Assembly: GCA_028551475.1 (NCBI GenBank)
Contig: CM052356.1
Coordinates: forward strand, 15,527,884 to 15,591,883
Length of the DNA stretch: 64,000 nt
Origin: Casuarina equisetifolia
Taxonomy: Eukaryota; Streptophyta; Magnoliopsida; Fagales; Casuarinaceae
Direction: 5' to 3'
Program-made: the position numbers and the translations under genes
Shown here: one piece after another, positions 12,335 to 23,945 of the stretch
How the letters are laid out: every line of letters begins with the position of its first letter
How positions within the stretch are numbered: the first letter of the stretch is position 1
The notes under the pieces: model-generated
Database searches by the model: none
What the model was told of the DNA's origin: nothing
The model's input: the letters and a program-made list of their open reading frames with translations, nothing else

Positions 12335-12367
12335 TTTTTATTTTTATTTTTATTTTTATTTTTTTTT
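12335..12367. repeat. (TTTTTA)n microsatellite-like tract
   Basis: Four to five tandem TTTTTA units ending in a poly(T) run, about 200 bases beyond the ARM stop codon. Confidence 0.8.
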
Positions 12368-12823
12368 GTTTGTGAAGTATATTTTTAAAGTAATTAGTGT
12401 TTCATATGATAATATTCCTTATTTAACAAAAATTAGAGCTAGAAGAAATCAAGGGGGAAAAGTATGTAGTACCTGCCAAAGGAGTGAAGTGAGAAACGAT
12501 AAGCCAGAGAGAGCCCCTCCGGGAAGGGTTGGTGGGCTTTGGAGTCCACGCGAATCGCCTGCAAGACAACACGAATAGTGGTCTGCCACGTCACCGGAAA
12601 ATCCGTTATTGATTGCGGTTAGTCGTTCAGTCCGACAACCAATGGGTCCCCCGCTTGACGGCCAATATAATATGCTGGCCTTTTCTCGCCGAAGAATATT
12701 TCAACACTCTTTGCGGATTTGAAAACTAAATAAAATATCCGAAATATTGTTAAAATAATGCCATCGCGTGTCAAAATCAGGCATGGAAAGTTTGATACAT
12801 ATCGAGATGGAGCGAGCATCTTC

Positions 12824-12830
12824 TATAAAA
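12824..12830 (+). promoter_or_regulatory. TATA box of an apparently orphan promoter
   Basis: TATAAAA sits in a GC-rich setting. CCAAT occurs at about 12639-12643, and a pyrimidine-rich segment and (CATCT)n run lie downstream. No recognisable coding sequence follows on the plus strand. Confidence 0.35.
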
Positions 12831-15800
12831 GCGCGGCCGGGGGTTTGCTCTTCCTCCTGTTCCTTCTGCGACTTTCAATATTATCCTCTTATTTCTTTCA
12901 AAACCCTATTTCATCTCATCTCATCTCATCTGAAAGTTATTAAGAGTAAGACTTTTCTCTTTCTTTTGATTTTTATTTTTATTTTTAATATACACGATTT
13001 TCAACATGTCAATTCATCTTCAAAATAGAAAATAATTATATAATGCGGACGCATAGGAGGAGAAGCTTTAGTCAATAAAAATAGTCATTTCACCCTTATA
13101 TGTCAAATTACAATTTTATCCATACTCTTAATTTCAACACTCACTTGGTAGCTAAAATAACAACCCCCGTTGATCGGGCTAGTCATGGCCTAGTTTGGCT
13201 CCTCCTTATAATTGGTCTAAGCCTCCGTCCATCTTTGCTTTCTATTTTTGTTCAGGAATCAAGAAATCCGGAATTTCCCATGCTTTACTTCGCCCAACAA
13301 TCAAGGCTTTGCACTTTTTCACAAGTTGCCGTTGCACCTTTACTGGGCTTGGGGAAGTTCCTTACTTTTTTAATAGATACGAATGTAAAGAAATCTCACG
13401 TCTCAATACCATTACCGATATACTTATTGAGCGCGAACAGTTAGTCAATCCCACTGGATTTACTCGTCTTGCCAAAAGCAAAGCTAAATCAGGATTTACG
13501 CGTGTTGAAGTCAATTCCATAAAGTAGTTGTTCGTTTTCATGCTTCGTTTCTGTCATTCATGTGGTCGGCAAGTGCCGAACCAGATACCAGATGGGCTTC
13601 CGCGTAAAGTCCTCTGTTTTCCAGTCATTTCCTGCGCTGATTCAGTCTTGCTTTGGGAATTTTCTCGGAAATTAAGCAACCACAGGAGAAGATATGGTTT
13701 AACTTGAGAACAAAAAGTCAAGAATTCCCTACTTTACGTCAGAACCTCACCCACTTTACAATTCTTCGACTGCTTTTGGATTGTGTGCTCCTCCTTCCCC
13801 CAAAAATATCCTTCCTTTCAAAACTGATTTGGAAAAGCTCACCTCCCTTCACAATTTTTAGGCTTTCTTGATTCTCGTCAACATCTTTGATTTACGAAAA
13901 AATTGTTTCCTTACAACTCAAATAAAATTGTTAACATAATATTGATGTTTAAATTTATCCTCGGATAATATCTATTTACGGAAAAGAATATATTTCAAAG
14001 TTGTATGTATTTTCTATATATAAAATATTATTTTTCTCAAGATAGATTAATTATTCGTCTCTTTATTGGTGAGCTAAATTCTTAGAACAGAACAAGTCGA
14101 AAATAACGTTTGTTTCGTATTATATTAATTATTTATATTATATGAAGAAAAAAAAATTCCCTTTATAAATTATATTTACTGAGAAAACAGCACAAAAAAC
14201 AAACAGTCTCTTCGATCACACAATCTGTTGATTCCATCTTCTGCTACACTGTACTCCAGGGTAAGGAATTGACCCGGTCGCACCCATGAACATGACCTGC
14301 TGCCCAATTGAAGTCCATAACCCAAAGTTAGCTTCCACACGCAATCTGTGAACAGATCTGCCTTTACACTGGCAAGGGAAGAGATGGCCAAACAATCAGT
14401 CAGAGATGAGGAGGTGCTTGGCCACCAAAAGTTTTCAAAGACCAGGTCTATGGGAGATAAAACCACATTGTCGGGCTCCTATTTAGGCATATAATTGGCT
14501 TATGTCACGGCCCGTGTTTCTGGTAACGGAAATCGTAATTAGGCTGCCATTTAGATATAATCAGTTGTGTGGGATTGAACCACTCGTGTTATTATTATTA
14601 TTATTTTCTTTGTTTTATTTCCCTCCCAAACAAAAAAAAAAAAAAACATAATTATTTGAGCAATTCTATTAAATTTGGTATACATTTAATGTTATCAACA
14701 TATTAATTCATTGTGTTCTTTATATCTTTTATAAGTTATTTTTAAAATGAAAATTTTACTTTCTAACATGATATTAAAACTTTTACAATAAATGAGGTAC
14801 CATTTTCTTGTGAATTAATGGATCCTTATGAAATGTGATTTTACAAGCTTGACGTTAGAGGTGTACCAAAATCTAATTTGTCCTATATTGTCATATGCAG
14901 AACATTTTTCTTTATTGCAAATTGATTTTAATAGAGGAAATATGTCTTTTTAACAAATTCCAATTATTAGTCCTTGCCTTTCACAAACATGTCATCTCGC
15001 TAGCAATCCATATGTCATCATATTGATTATTTTGGGTAAAATTCAATTTAGTATTTTGCCCACTTACATAAAACATACAGCCACTTACGTATATAGTTCT
15101 TTGTATCTATGTCATGTGACCACAAATCAATCCGTGGAACGTGTATAAAACATTAAAAATTGGTCTCTTTTCCATCCATGGCATCATTGTGGGATCAAAG
15201 AAGTCAGTGATTGTATCATTTGTTCAGTATGAACATAACTTGCTGAGTTTGCAGCCGCAGGCAGTCAGTCTCTTTCAGGCGAAGGTGGTATAATGATTGA
15301 GGTGGATATCTTTTGTAAGTCTTGAGACACTTCACTAAGCGACATCATGCATTTTATTTTCGTTGAAAATGCGCACCAAATAGAATTGACATGTTGTGTC
15401 GGTAATCTTAAATTAGAAGATTTTTTATGTCTTATTTTAGGATGGTCTCTGGGAGCATTAATTATAAACTAGTGACTGAACGAGGAACGAATAAGGGAAC
15501 ATACACTTTTTCTAACTTCTATTTTTATATATATAGAGAAATTCTAAATAATTGTCTCAGAGTCAAAAAGGTTGTCTAATTCCAATTTAAACTAGAGTAC
15601 ATTTAATTTTTATACGTCTAATTTGATATTGGTTATTAATTGCCTTATTTTTTTAAGAATCTTAACATCACATCCTACCTATATAGAATGTTATTTTCTC
15701 TTAGTAATTTATTCTTAAGGAAGGAAATGATCATTTTTTATGTAGTAATATAATATAAATCTTAATAAACTTCTAATCAGCTATTAAGTAAAATTACGTG

Positions 15801-16589
15801 ATTCCCACACATTTGGATTAGGGATATAAGGTACATATTAAGTATAGTGATTAGTTTATGTTATCAATGTTTTCACCTATCTTAATATCTTCTAAATAAG
15901 TATATGTGTTTTTGTTTTTCTAAATAATTGGTTTTAAAAGAAAAAAAAAATTGTAATGGATACAAAGTTGAGCATTTTAAGTTTTAACTCAAGCTAAATT
16001 GAAAGACATAAGTTTGTTGAGTAGCTCCAACATGTAAAATTTGGCTTGACTCTACTTGATTTCGAAAAAAGGACTTAATTGAAAACCTTTATAAGGTTCG
16101 AAAGTAATAAACAAAAAATAATTAAAACTTTAGAGGGTACTTGTGCATATGTTGGAAGAAAAAAACTATAAAGGCAAGGAACAAAAGAAGAGGAGAAACA
16201 AACTGAAAGATTAAGTTTGTATTTTGACTTGAAAAAAACCCTGCAATGTCATGTAGTGAGAGAGCCAATGGTGCTTCTTGTAGCCCCAAATTTTGTTGGT
16301 GCTGGGCCTGGACATGTCTCTGGAAAATAAGTGAAATATTCAAGATAAATAGAACAAAACTCAACGTGAAAAGGGCTGGGCCCAAACAGCGACTGTTTAA
16401 CTTATCAACATCCTACGTTGTCCCTGAAAAGTAAGGGAAAAATCATTCTATGGAGGGGTGGATCTTTGGACATGCAGCTCATGACTTCCTATCGCCCCTT
16501 AGACCCTCTTGAAATCCGACAGGTAATTACTTATAATTTATTATGAAAAAATATTTTCTATTATCACTATCTAAAAACGAAATTCTTTT

Positions 16590-16830
16590 TATATCTTTAG
16601 ACATTCCTCTCTATTAATAATTGGTTTTAAAGAAGTTGTGTTATTTCTAACACTTTTATGTATAAATGAATTTTTCCATTCTTAAAATATGATTTCTAAT
16701 GTAAATATTAGAACTCATAACTTGAGTAAACAAGATAAAACTTATGATTTATACTTTAAGTACAAGACTCTTCTTCGTCATATCACTTATGAAACTTTCA
16801 ATTTCATCTTATGATAGTCATAAGGAGAAT
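16590..16830. repeat. decayed dispersed repeat, copy A
   Basis: The stretch ending 'atatcacttatgaaactt...catcttatgat' closely matches 48357-48403 and shares flanking motifs with 23570-23945. These are degenerate copies of one unclassified repeat family. Boundaries are approximate. Confidence 0.4.
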
Positions 16831-18031
16831 GTTAAAATGATTTAAACTGCTCGAAACAAATAAATTCTTTAAATTTGAACAAATTATCTACTTTTTTTAC
16901 AAACTTAAAAAAAAAAAAAAAGAAATCGACTGTCAATGAGGCAATGGTGGAGAAGGCACTTTGAGAAGTATGCCCGCTCCACCATGGATCATTAGGTCTG
17001 ATTGGTGAAGTATGCACGTCAAAAGTTGGGATACCCGGGGACGGGCTTAATCCGGATTTTCAATATGATGAGCAAAATTTGACTGAACAGCAGTGCCACC
17101 ACTCTGGTTCGACTATGGAACAATATTTTGATGCATTTGTGAAACTTTATATTATCGAATTAAAAGTTTATTGTTGAGTTTTGGGCCACCTGCACGAGGC
17201 CTGATCAGCTTAACATTCAAAACCAAGAAATAATAATAGTAATAATAAAAATGGAATATGATACAAATATCATCGTTTGTTGCCTCATAATTATAAAATC
17301 TCACTTTCTTTACTTTTTTCGCTTTCCTTTTTTCAGCACAAAATCTACACTCTTTCCTTATACTGATTCAAAGTAGCAAAGAGAAAAGCTGTGAGATTTT
17401 AGCGTTGTCTGTTCCCCTTTTCTCGGGGAAAGAGAATATGCAGAAAACCCGAAGATATAAGAAGGGTGAATGGAAGTAAGACACTTGTGCAAATAACCTA
17501 AAGATTTTTGGTCCTCACCATCCGAATCGCCAGAAAAGGGAAAAAAAGGAGTGGACAAGAACCCCAATTTTTTCTTTTCTGAGAAAAATACTTGTGTTTT
17601 TCCCACACAAAACAAAGAGATGTCCGGAAGAATCCGATGGAGCAGTGCCGTTGACACAGAATATGTGGCTCCGGCCAAGGACCATTCAAAGTGGTGGGTC
17701 ATTTGCCCATTTTTGGAAAATGCTTTCAGTTTTGGACTCTCCCGAACCCTAATTCCCCAATTTGTATCAACCACTTTGAATGGATTGCCAAACAAAGATC
17801 AAGACGAGAAAAGGCAAGAAAATGAAGAGAAAAGAAAAAGAGAGAAGTGGACAAGAGAAAGGATACGTCATGACGTGATTTTCTTATCCTATTGAAGATC
17901 ACATGATCCCCAAGTCCCAAGGACTAATGTCCACAAATTATTCGCCGGGTGCAGAGATTTTCCACCCTTATTACATTTTACAGGACCCACTTAGTCAGTA
18001 CTCTTAAGGCCGTGGGGGCTCGCCGCCGGCC

Positions 18032-18958
18032 TTACCGCGAGAGGGCTCGCCGGAGCTGGGTGGCGAAAAGCGTCGGTGCACTCAAATGGGGTAAGTGGCC
18101 TTCGGTGTCCAGGATCTCCACCGTGTTCCGCCCCCCCAAATGGTCCCGCAGATAGGTCGCCACCGAAGCCGGAACCGAATGGTCCGCCGCCGTCTGAATG
18201 ATGCAACAAGGCACTTTCACGCCCTCCAGCACACCCCTCAGATCGCTGTTGAAAATGGTGCGAGAGACGAACAGGGATATGTCCGGCCTCATGTTGAACA
18301 GCGTCCGGCTGAATTCGCGGACCGCGTCTGGGACATCGGCCCCAACGGACAGCGGGGCGAACCCGTTGACCCACGCCTCGTAATTGGCCTCCATTGCACG
18401 CAGCACCTTCTCAATTTCGCCGCGCTCGAATCCCCCGTGGTAATCCCGGTCGTTCAAGAATCTTGAATGCACAAATTGCAACACCCATCAACGTTTTTCC
18501 CGAGTAATTTCAGGATAACACCCCGCAATCAACCCACTAACTTTAACTCAATCCCTACGTAAAATCACACATATTTACCTTGGAGAGGCTCCGACGAGGA
18601 CGAGCTTGGTGAAGAGCTCCGGGCGACGAATGGCTGCCAGAATCCCAATCATGGCGGACACCGAGTGCCCCACGTAGGCGCAGCGCTCGACTCTGAGCTC
18701 GTCAAGGATGTTCAGCAGGTCGTCGACATAAGCGTCCAGAGTGGTGTATCGGCGAAAATCAAAGTACTCTGGGTTGACACTCCCGGCGCACACCAGGTCA
18801 TACAGAATGACGCGGTAGTACGGCGTGAAGTAGGACAGAATGCGCTGCCAGACCGACTGGTCTGTGCCGAAGCCATGCGCAAGGACAAGGATCTTCTGTC
18901 CCGACCCTTCCACACGGACGTTGAGAGCTTCTAAAAGGTTGCTGCCCATGCGCTGCAT
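18032..18958 (-). CDS. D14: strigolactone receptor DWARF14 (alpha/beta hydrolase)
   Basis: Two exons, 18579-18958 and 18032-18461, joined at CCAAG|GTAAAT and TCAAG|ATTC, give 269 residues; Arabidopsis D14 has 267. D14 binds and hydrolyses strigolactones and then recruits the F-box protein MAX2/D3 to degrade D53/SMXL repressors, which controls shoot branching. The sequence is very close to D14 rather than KAI2: it has [47 protein letters not shown] and [16 protein letters not shown]. The catalytic triad is complete: Ser99 (GHSVS), Asp220 (TAAD) and His249 (EGHL). The start could be ATG 18958 or ATG 18949 (MGSNLLEAL), three residues apart. The gene is clearly GC-richer than its surroundings. 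A TATA box lies about 155 bases upstream. Confidence 0.96.
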
Positions 18959-19113
18959 AGATTGCAAACAGGAAACTACGGTCCGAAGTTGCTGTTTTTC
19001 GTTGATTTTAGGTTAAAAAGCTAACGCAATAGGTGGGCAGGTGTTCTTGGCATCCTTTCTTTATATTATCTCCGGGAACTTCTTCCGCCAAGTCTTTGTA
19101 GACTTGGGGCCTT

Positions 19114-19121
19114 TATTTATA
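19114..19121 (-). promoter_or_regulatory. TATA box of D14
   Basis: TATAAATA on the minus strand, about 155 bases upstream of the D14 start codon, a normal spacing for a TATA box with a leader of about 125 bases. Confidence 0.6.
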
Positions 19122-19973
19122 CTGCTACGACGGCACCCCGGCCTTCTATCCTCACCCGCGGTTCCGTTTTGTCGAAACGACGGTCGAGTCACACGACAGC
19201 TCCAATCAAAAATCGTCCTTGATGCAATGTTCGTAAAGGGTAAAAAACAAAAAAAAAAAAGGGCAAAGGAGAAGTTAAAAACTGAGTGATTCAAAAGTCA
19301 CAAGCGGTAATGTTTGAAAAGAACTCTTGGGAACATGGACCCTATTGGTCCAGGTTTCAGAATAAAGGAGCTTACAATTATCAATCACCATGTGTTAAAA
19401 AATATTATGGTTCTCGAAACACAGCTAGCTGGACTCAAGTGCAAAGATGATTAGGCATACAATCTGTAGCGAGAAATTGACTCTTTAAAGATTGTTAATT
19501 ATGAAGATCACATCTTTTAATGATAATTTTGGGCATTTGTTTGAAAATTCAAGCTTATCTAAATGTTATCAAATATGACTTTTTTTTTTCTCTTTATAAA
19601 AATAATTTTCAGGTGAGATAAAATAATATAAGACTTAACACGTTTCGTCATAATCAAACCTAAGACATAAGTATTTTGGCTACATATCTATCTCATTACA
19701 AATCACTTTGAATTACACAAGTTTTTGCACATAGAAAATATTGTCTTCTAAACTTAGTCCTAACACAATGTTAAAATATATATTTTTTCTTAAAATTAAT
19801 TTATAAAACGATTACATATAAAAGACAATATGAAATACACTCCGGATTTTGTTTTCTTCAAGATTAGGTTCCTATTCAAGGTAAAAGGAAAGCATTCTCT
19901 CGTGAAAGGGGATTTGTAACGTAATCGGGGAAAGAGGAACTTGAATGACTCTTTGTACGAGTTGTGTACTCTA

Positions 19974-20261
19974 GTTTTTGTTGAATATATCTTCTTTTTA
20001 TTACTGTTTTTGTTTGTGGTTGTAGATTTTCAGGCCAAAATCAATTAAATATTTACATGCTATACAATGAAAGGAGGTTGATTAGCTTGAAAGCTCGATG
20101 ACGATTGATTAAACCCTGTTTTTGTTGAATATATCTTCTTTTTATCACTGTTTTTGTTTGTGGTTGGAGATTTTCAAGCCAAAATCATTTAAACTTTTAC
20201 ATGTTATACAATGAAAGGAGGTTGATTAGCTTGAAAGCTTGATGATGATTGATTAAACCTT
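19974..20261. repeat. 144-bp tandem direct duplication, two copies
   Basis: Copy 1 is 19974-20117 and copy 2 is 20118-20261. Both start GTTTTTGTTGAATATATC and end GATTGATTAAACC(C/T)T. About ten of 144 positions differ and I see no gaps, so the duplication is fairly recent or conserved. It has no coding potential that I can recognise. Confidence 0.92.
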
Positions 20262-23200
20262 GCCCTTATTTTGCATACAAGCCAAAATTCAAGCTCAAGA
20301 TTTGATTGTTTATTCTCATTTTTGCCGTTATTCACTTCACAACCTTTATTCTTTGAAGATTAAGGAAATAAAGGTATTACCGAACTAGAAGATAACATTC
20401 ATGTTCATGTACCTACTTTTTTTTTTATTTACCTCTAGGCTTCATTTTTTGGATCAAACTATCATCATGTATACTTGAAGTTAGAAGAAAATGACCTTTA
20501 AGGGTTTTATTAAACTGAATTTTGCTAGAACACTCCCTTTTTCATTGTTAATAAACTAGTAATCTAATGGTTGATTACTACCGACAATTTTAAGTCTTAG
20601 GTTTTGGGTTTTGCATTCTATGTCTCCAAACCCCCCATTTCCCTAACAAAAACACTTCATCTTTAACACGAAGAATTCTACATATTTTCTTTAAAACTTT
20701 TTTTACTTGATGATTTAACATAAATAAATAATTTATGTGACAACACCTTTGTATTGATTAGGATAAATTTGGCGTAAGACAGAAAATTGTGCCCCTACTT
20801 GCTATGAAATCTTGCACATCGCTGTCCATCCCCCCCTCCTTGCCATTTTCTTTTCACCAAAACAAAGTTGAAGGAACTATCACCACTTGCAATGTTGCCA
20901 ATGGATATGCACCTGCAAAAGGCATAAAATTCTTCTTTCTTTCCCTGCGAACTTTGTTTTTTCACGATAGCGTTACGGAGAAGCATCGTTTGAAATAAAG
21001 GGAGAATTGGGTTTCTCTCCTTTTTCCTCTTCTGGAAGTTGGAAAAAGGAATAATTTGAATTACTTTCTGAAAAAAAGAAAGACACTGAAAATCAATTAT
21101 CAGTTAAAATTCTGAGTGCTTCCTGTTGTCGTTTGTAGCTAAAGGTTGTGAAGGAATCCATCTAGTGTTTGCTTTTTAAGAATTAGTTGTTTGCTATCTA
21201 ACAGTGATGAAGTAGAAAAAGATATACAAATGCAACGTCTGGAACCCAACTATTTGACATAAAAACGGTAATTTTCTTTTATGATTACTCTTTCTGTCAG
21301 CTTAGTACTGAAGCTGATGAATGGATATGACCAGAGGATATGACATAGACACCCGGATAAAACATCTGGAAAAGTTCAAAATTTAACATGTTGCCTGTCT
21401 GATGCCAATGATGTTAAAAGCACCCACAACATTAACATGATTTATGAATGCATGTTTATTTGTAGATGGCAAGAGTCGAATAAGTAATTACTTAAATATA
21501 GTAGTAAAAGTTAGGTTCGTTTTTATATAAAATTTAAATAAAATATTACCATTTTACGTATAAGTTAAGTTTTGAATTCAATTTTAGAATTTCAAATAAA
21601 TCCCATTACATTACCTTTTTCTTTCGTACATTTGATTACTCGCAAAGTAAAGTTGATGATGATGGTATCAGCTATAGTGGCGCTGCCGACGTAGAGGATG
21701 ACGATAAAAGAAAGACACGTAGTGCGAAAACAAGATGATACTCCCAACACAGAAAATGCCTGCACGAGGGCCAGAGGCATCGGAGCCAGTCGACGGAGTT
21801 CAATGCAAGAATCATACTGACAACGTTACATTCAATCTCAGGATCAAATTGTGTTGGGCAATGGTGGAGACTGTAGCTGGGCGTGGAGGGGTTCACATGG
21901 AATCTCCATTTTCTGCTAATTGAGTAGTGAGTAGGGTCACAGAAGAATCTGATTCAATGGTGGTAGCCTTCAACCCAAAAAACATATACCGCCATGGCCC
22001 ATATATTTCTTGTTGCCGCTTCCAACCCATTGGCCAGAGGATTGACAACCCCGACACCGCTCCTCGTCTCTTTTGAAATCTTATCTATCTTTGACAGAGA
22101 CTGCCCACTCCCCTTTTTTTTTTTATTTCTACGCTCCCCCCTACTTCATCTACCTTTTCAGTTAAAGTCACTGGGACAATGCTAAGTGCAACCTTCCCAG
22201 AAACGTTTTCATCATTTTTTTCTTACTGTTTATGCTTTAATCTCCTGCCTTTCTGTTTTTCCTTCTTTTCTTGTCAGTCAAATCAACTTGTAGCTGCAGA
22301 TAACCAGTTCCAATCTTCACCGATTAGCTTGACAGACCTTGTTTCTAACTTACTATAAAATTCTTTCAAAAATGAAAGACTTGAAAAATCTTTTTACTAC
22401 CAGACCTTGTTCCGGTAAACGGTTTAGTCTTTGGCGATGCGATGATGACGAAGGGTTGACAGAATGGGTTTTCCTGCCAAAAATGGCCGACGGTAACTCA
22501 GTGTTTTTAACTCTCTCAGAAGGATGTGTGGTACTGGTGCAAGCATTGGCCGGGATGGACCATTCTGCGGCAGAATGTGCGGTAGAGATTAGGACTAACT
22601 TGACATAATAATACTTACCATATTTCTTTCTTTTTCACTTCTTGTTTGGCTGTTAAGAAAGCTTCAAAATGACATTAACAAGCGTCCAATTTCGATTGGA
22701 TAAACCCCCCCCCACCCCAAAACACTCTACTGCCCTTCATGCTAGTCAATCTCCATTCCATATGGGGGAACTTACTTTTATGAAAGAACTACCTAGTCGC
22801 TCCCGTCTTCGATTTGTTTCCGAAAATTATGGCGAAAACATAATGACAGAACCCTCGTGCAGGGGCCGGGCCGGGCCGTTCCCGACGACACGATTGGAGA
22901 AACTAAGCATCCAAACAGCGGAAATGATCCCAACTTTGTTTGTCACAGAATGCCTCTATGGCGGGTAGGGTTCATTTAATGAGAGGCATGACAGGACGCG
23001 ATCTAGACAGTTTGCAGATAGCTCGCAGCAGTGGCATTCAATCGTGAAAACGACGCCTTTGAGAGAGAAAGAGACCTCTAGAAAGCTTCCTGTACGTACG
23101 TGACTTGGAGAACTTCGCGTAGGCAACGTTTGCATAGTGTCTGAAATGGTTTGGTGAGTCACTGGGCTTATCTTATCTTCCGCCTTTTTAATTCTTTCTT

Positions 23201-23569
23201 CATGCTCCAGTAGCTCATCTCCCGTATTCTCAACGTTCTCTAGACAGTGGTAGCTGATAGAGACAGAGCGAGACCTATAGCTAGGACAGCTTTTACAGGT
23301 TGTGGACTTGATTGTTTTTCTGTGCTCCTTGTGCATTTTCTGCAGAATCCAGTGCTTTGAAGCACTACTTTTATCCAACTGAATTCCGGTTACTCCTAAA
23401 AAGGAATACATCGCAAGGGTACAAGTTCACTTGGGATATCCTCACTTCAGGCAGTTGCGTTTATCCTGCATATGTGGTAACTAACCCATTACTTAGTTAC
23501 TTATCACCCATGATTTATCTCGACAATCCATTCTTCAATACTCTTTTTATCTAACAAAAAAAATTCAAG

Positions 23570-23945
23570 TATAGTTTTAACTTAATTGAATATTTTAATA
23601 TAGTTTACTAGAATATCTCACATTATTTACAACTTCAAATGTATTTATTTATATATGAAATGATATTTTGTCTTTACAAGTTGATTTTATAAAAGATTTT
23701 TAAATTTTTAATATAATATTAAAACTTGTTGTTTAGATAAATAAAACCTATTACTATCTATAACTTTCATACATGATTTTCATGTAATATCATTCATGAA
23801 TGCCACAACTTTACCTTATAGTGATTATGAAAGAAATATTAAAATGTCTTATATTGTTTGTAACCTATTATAGAATTCTTTAGATAAAAATAATATCCCT
23901 TTCTTATAAGTCAATTTTAAGGAGAAAAATAAACTTTCAATATAC
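23570..23945. repeat. decayed dispersed repeat, copy B
   Basis: Contains 'taatataatattaaaactt' and 'cttataagtcaattttaagga', which match motifs near 14763 and 48165-48500. It is probably a remnant of the same unclassified repeat family; boundaries are approximate. Confidence 0.35.

Larger units (their letters stand above)
12130..18031. other. intergenic region between ARM gene and D14
   Basis: About 5.9 kb without a recognisable gene. It contains a (TTTTTA)n tract at 12335-12367, a promoter-like block near 12.6-12.95 kb, a decayed dispersed repeat at about 16.6-16.83 kb and a 14-bp inverted repeat at 17682-17783. Frames at 14176-14466 and 17358-17795 (minus) show no known domain. Confidence 0.5.
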
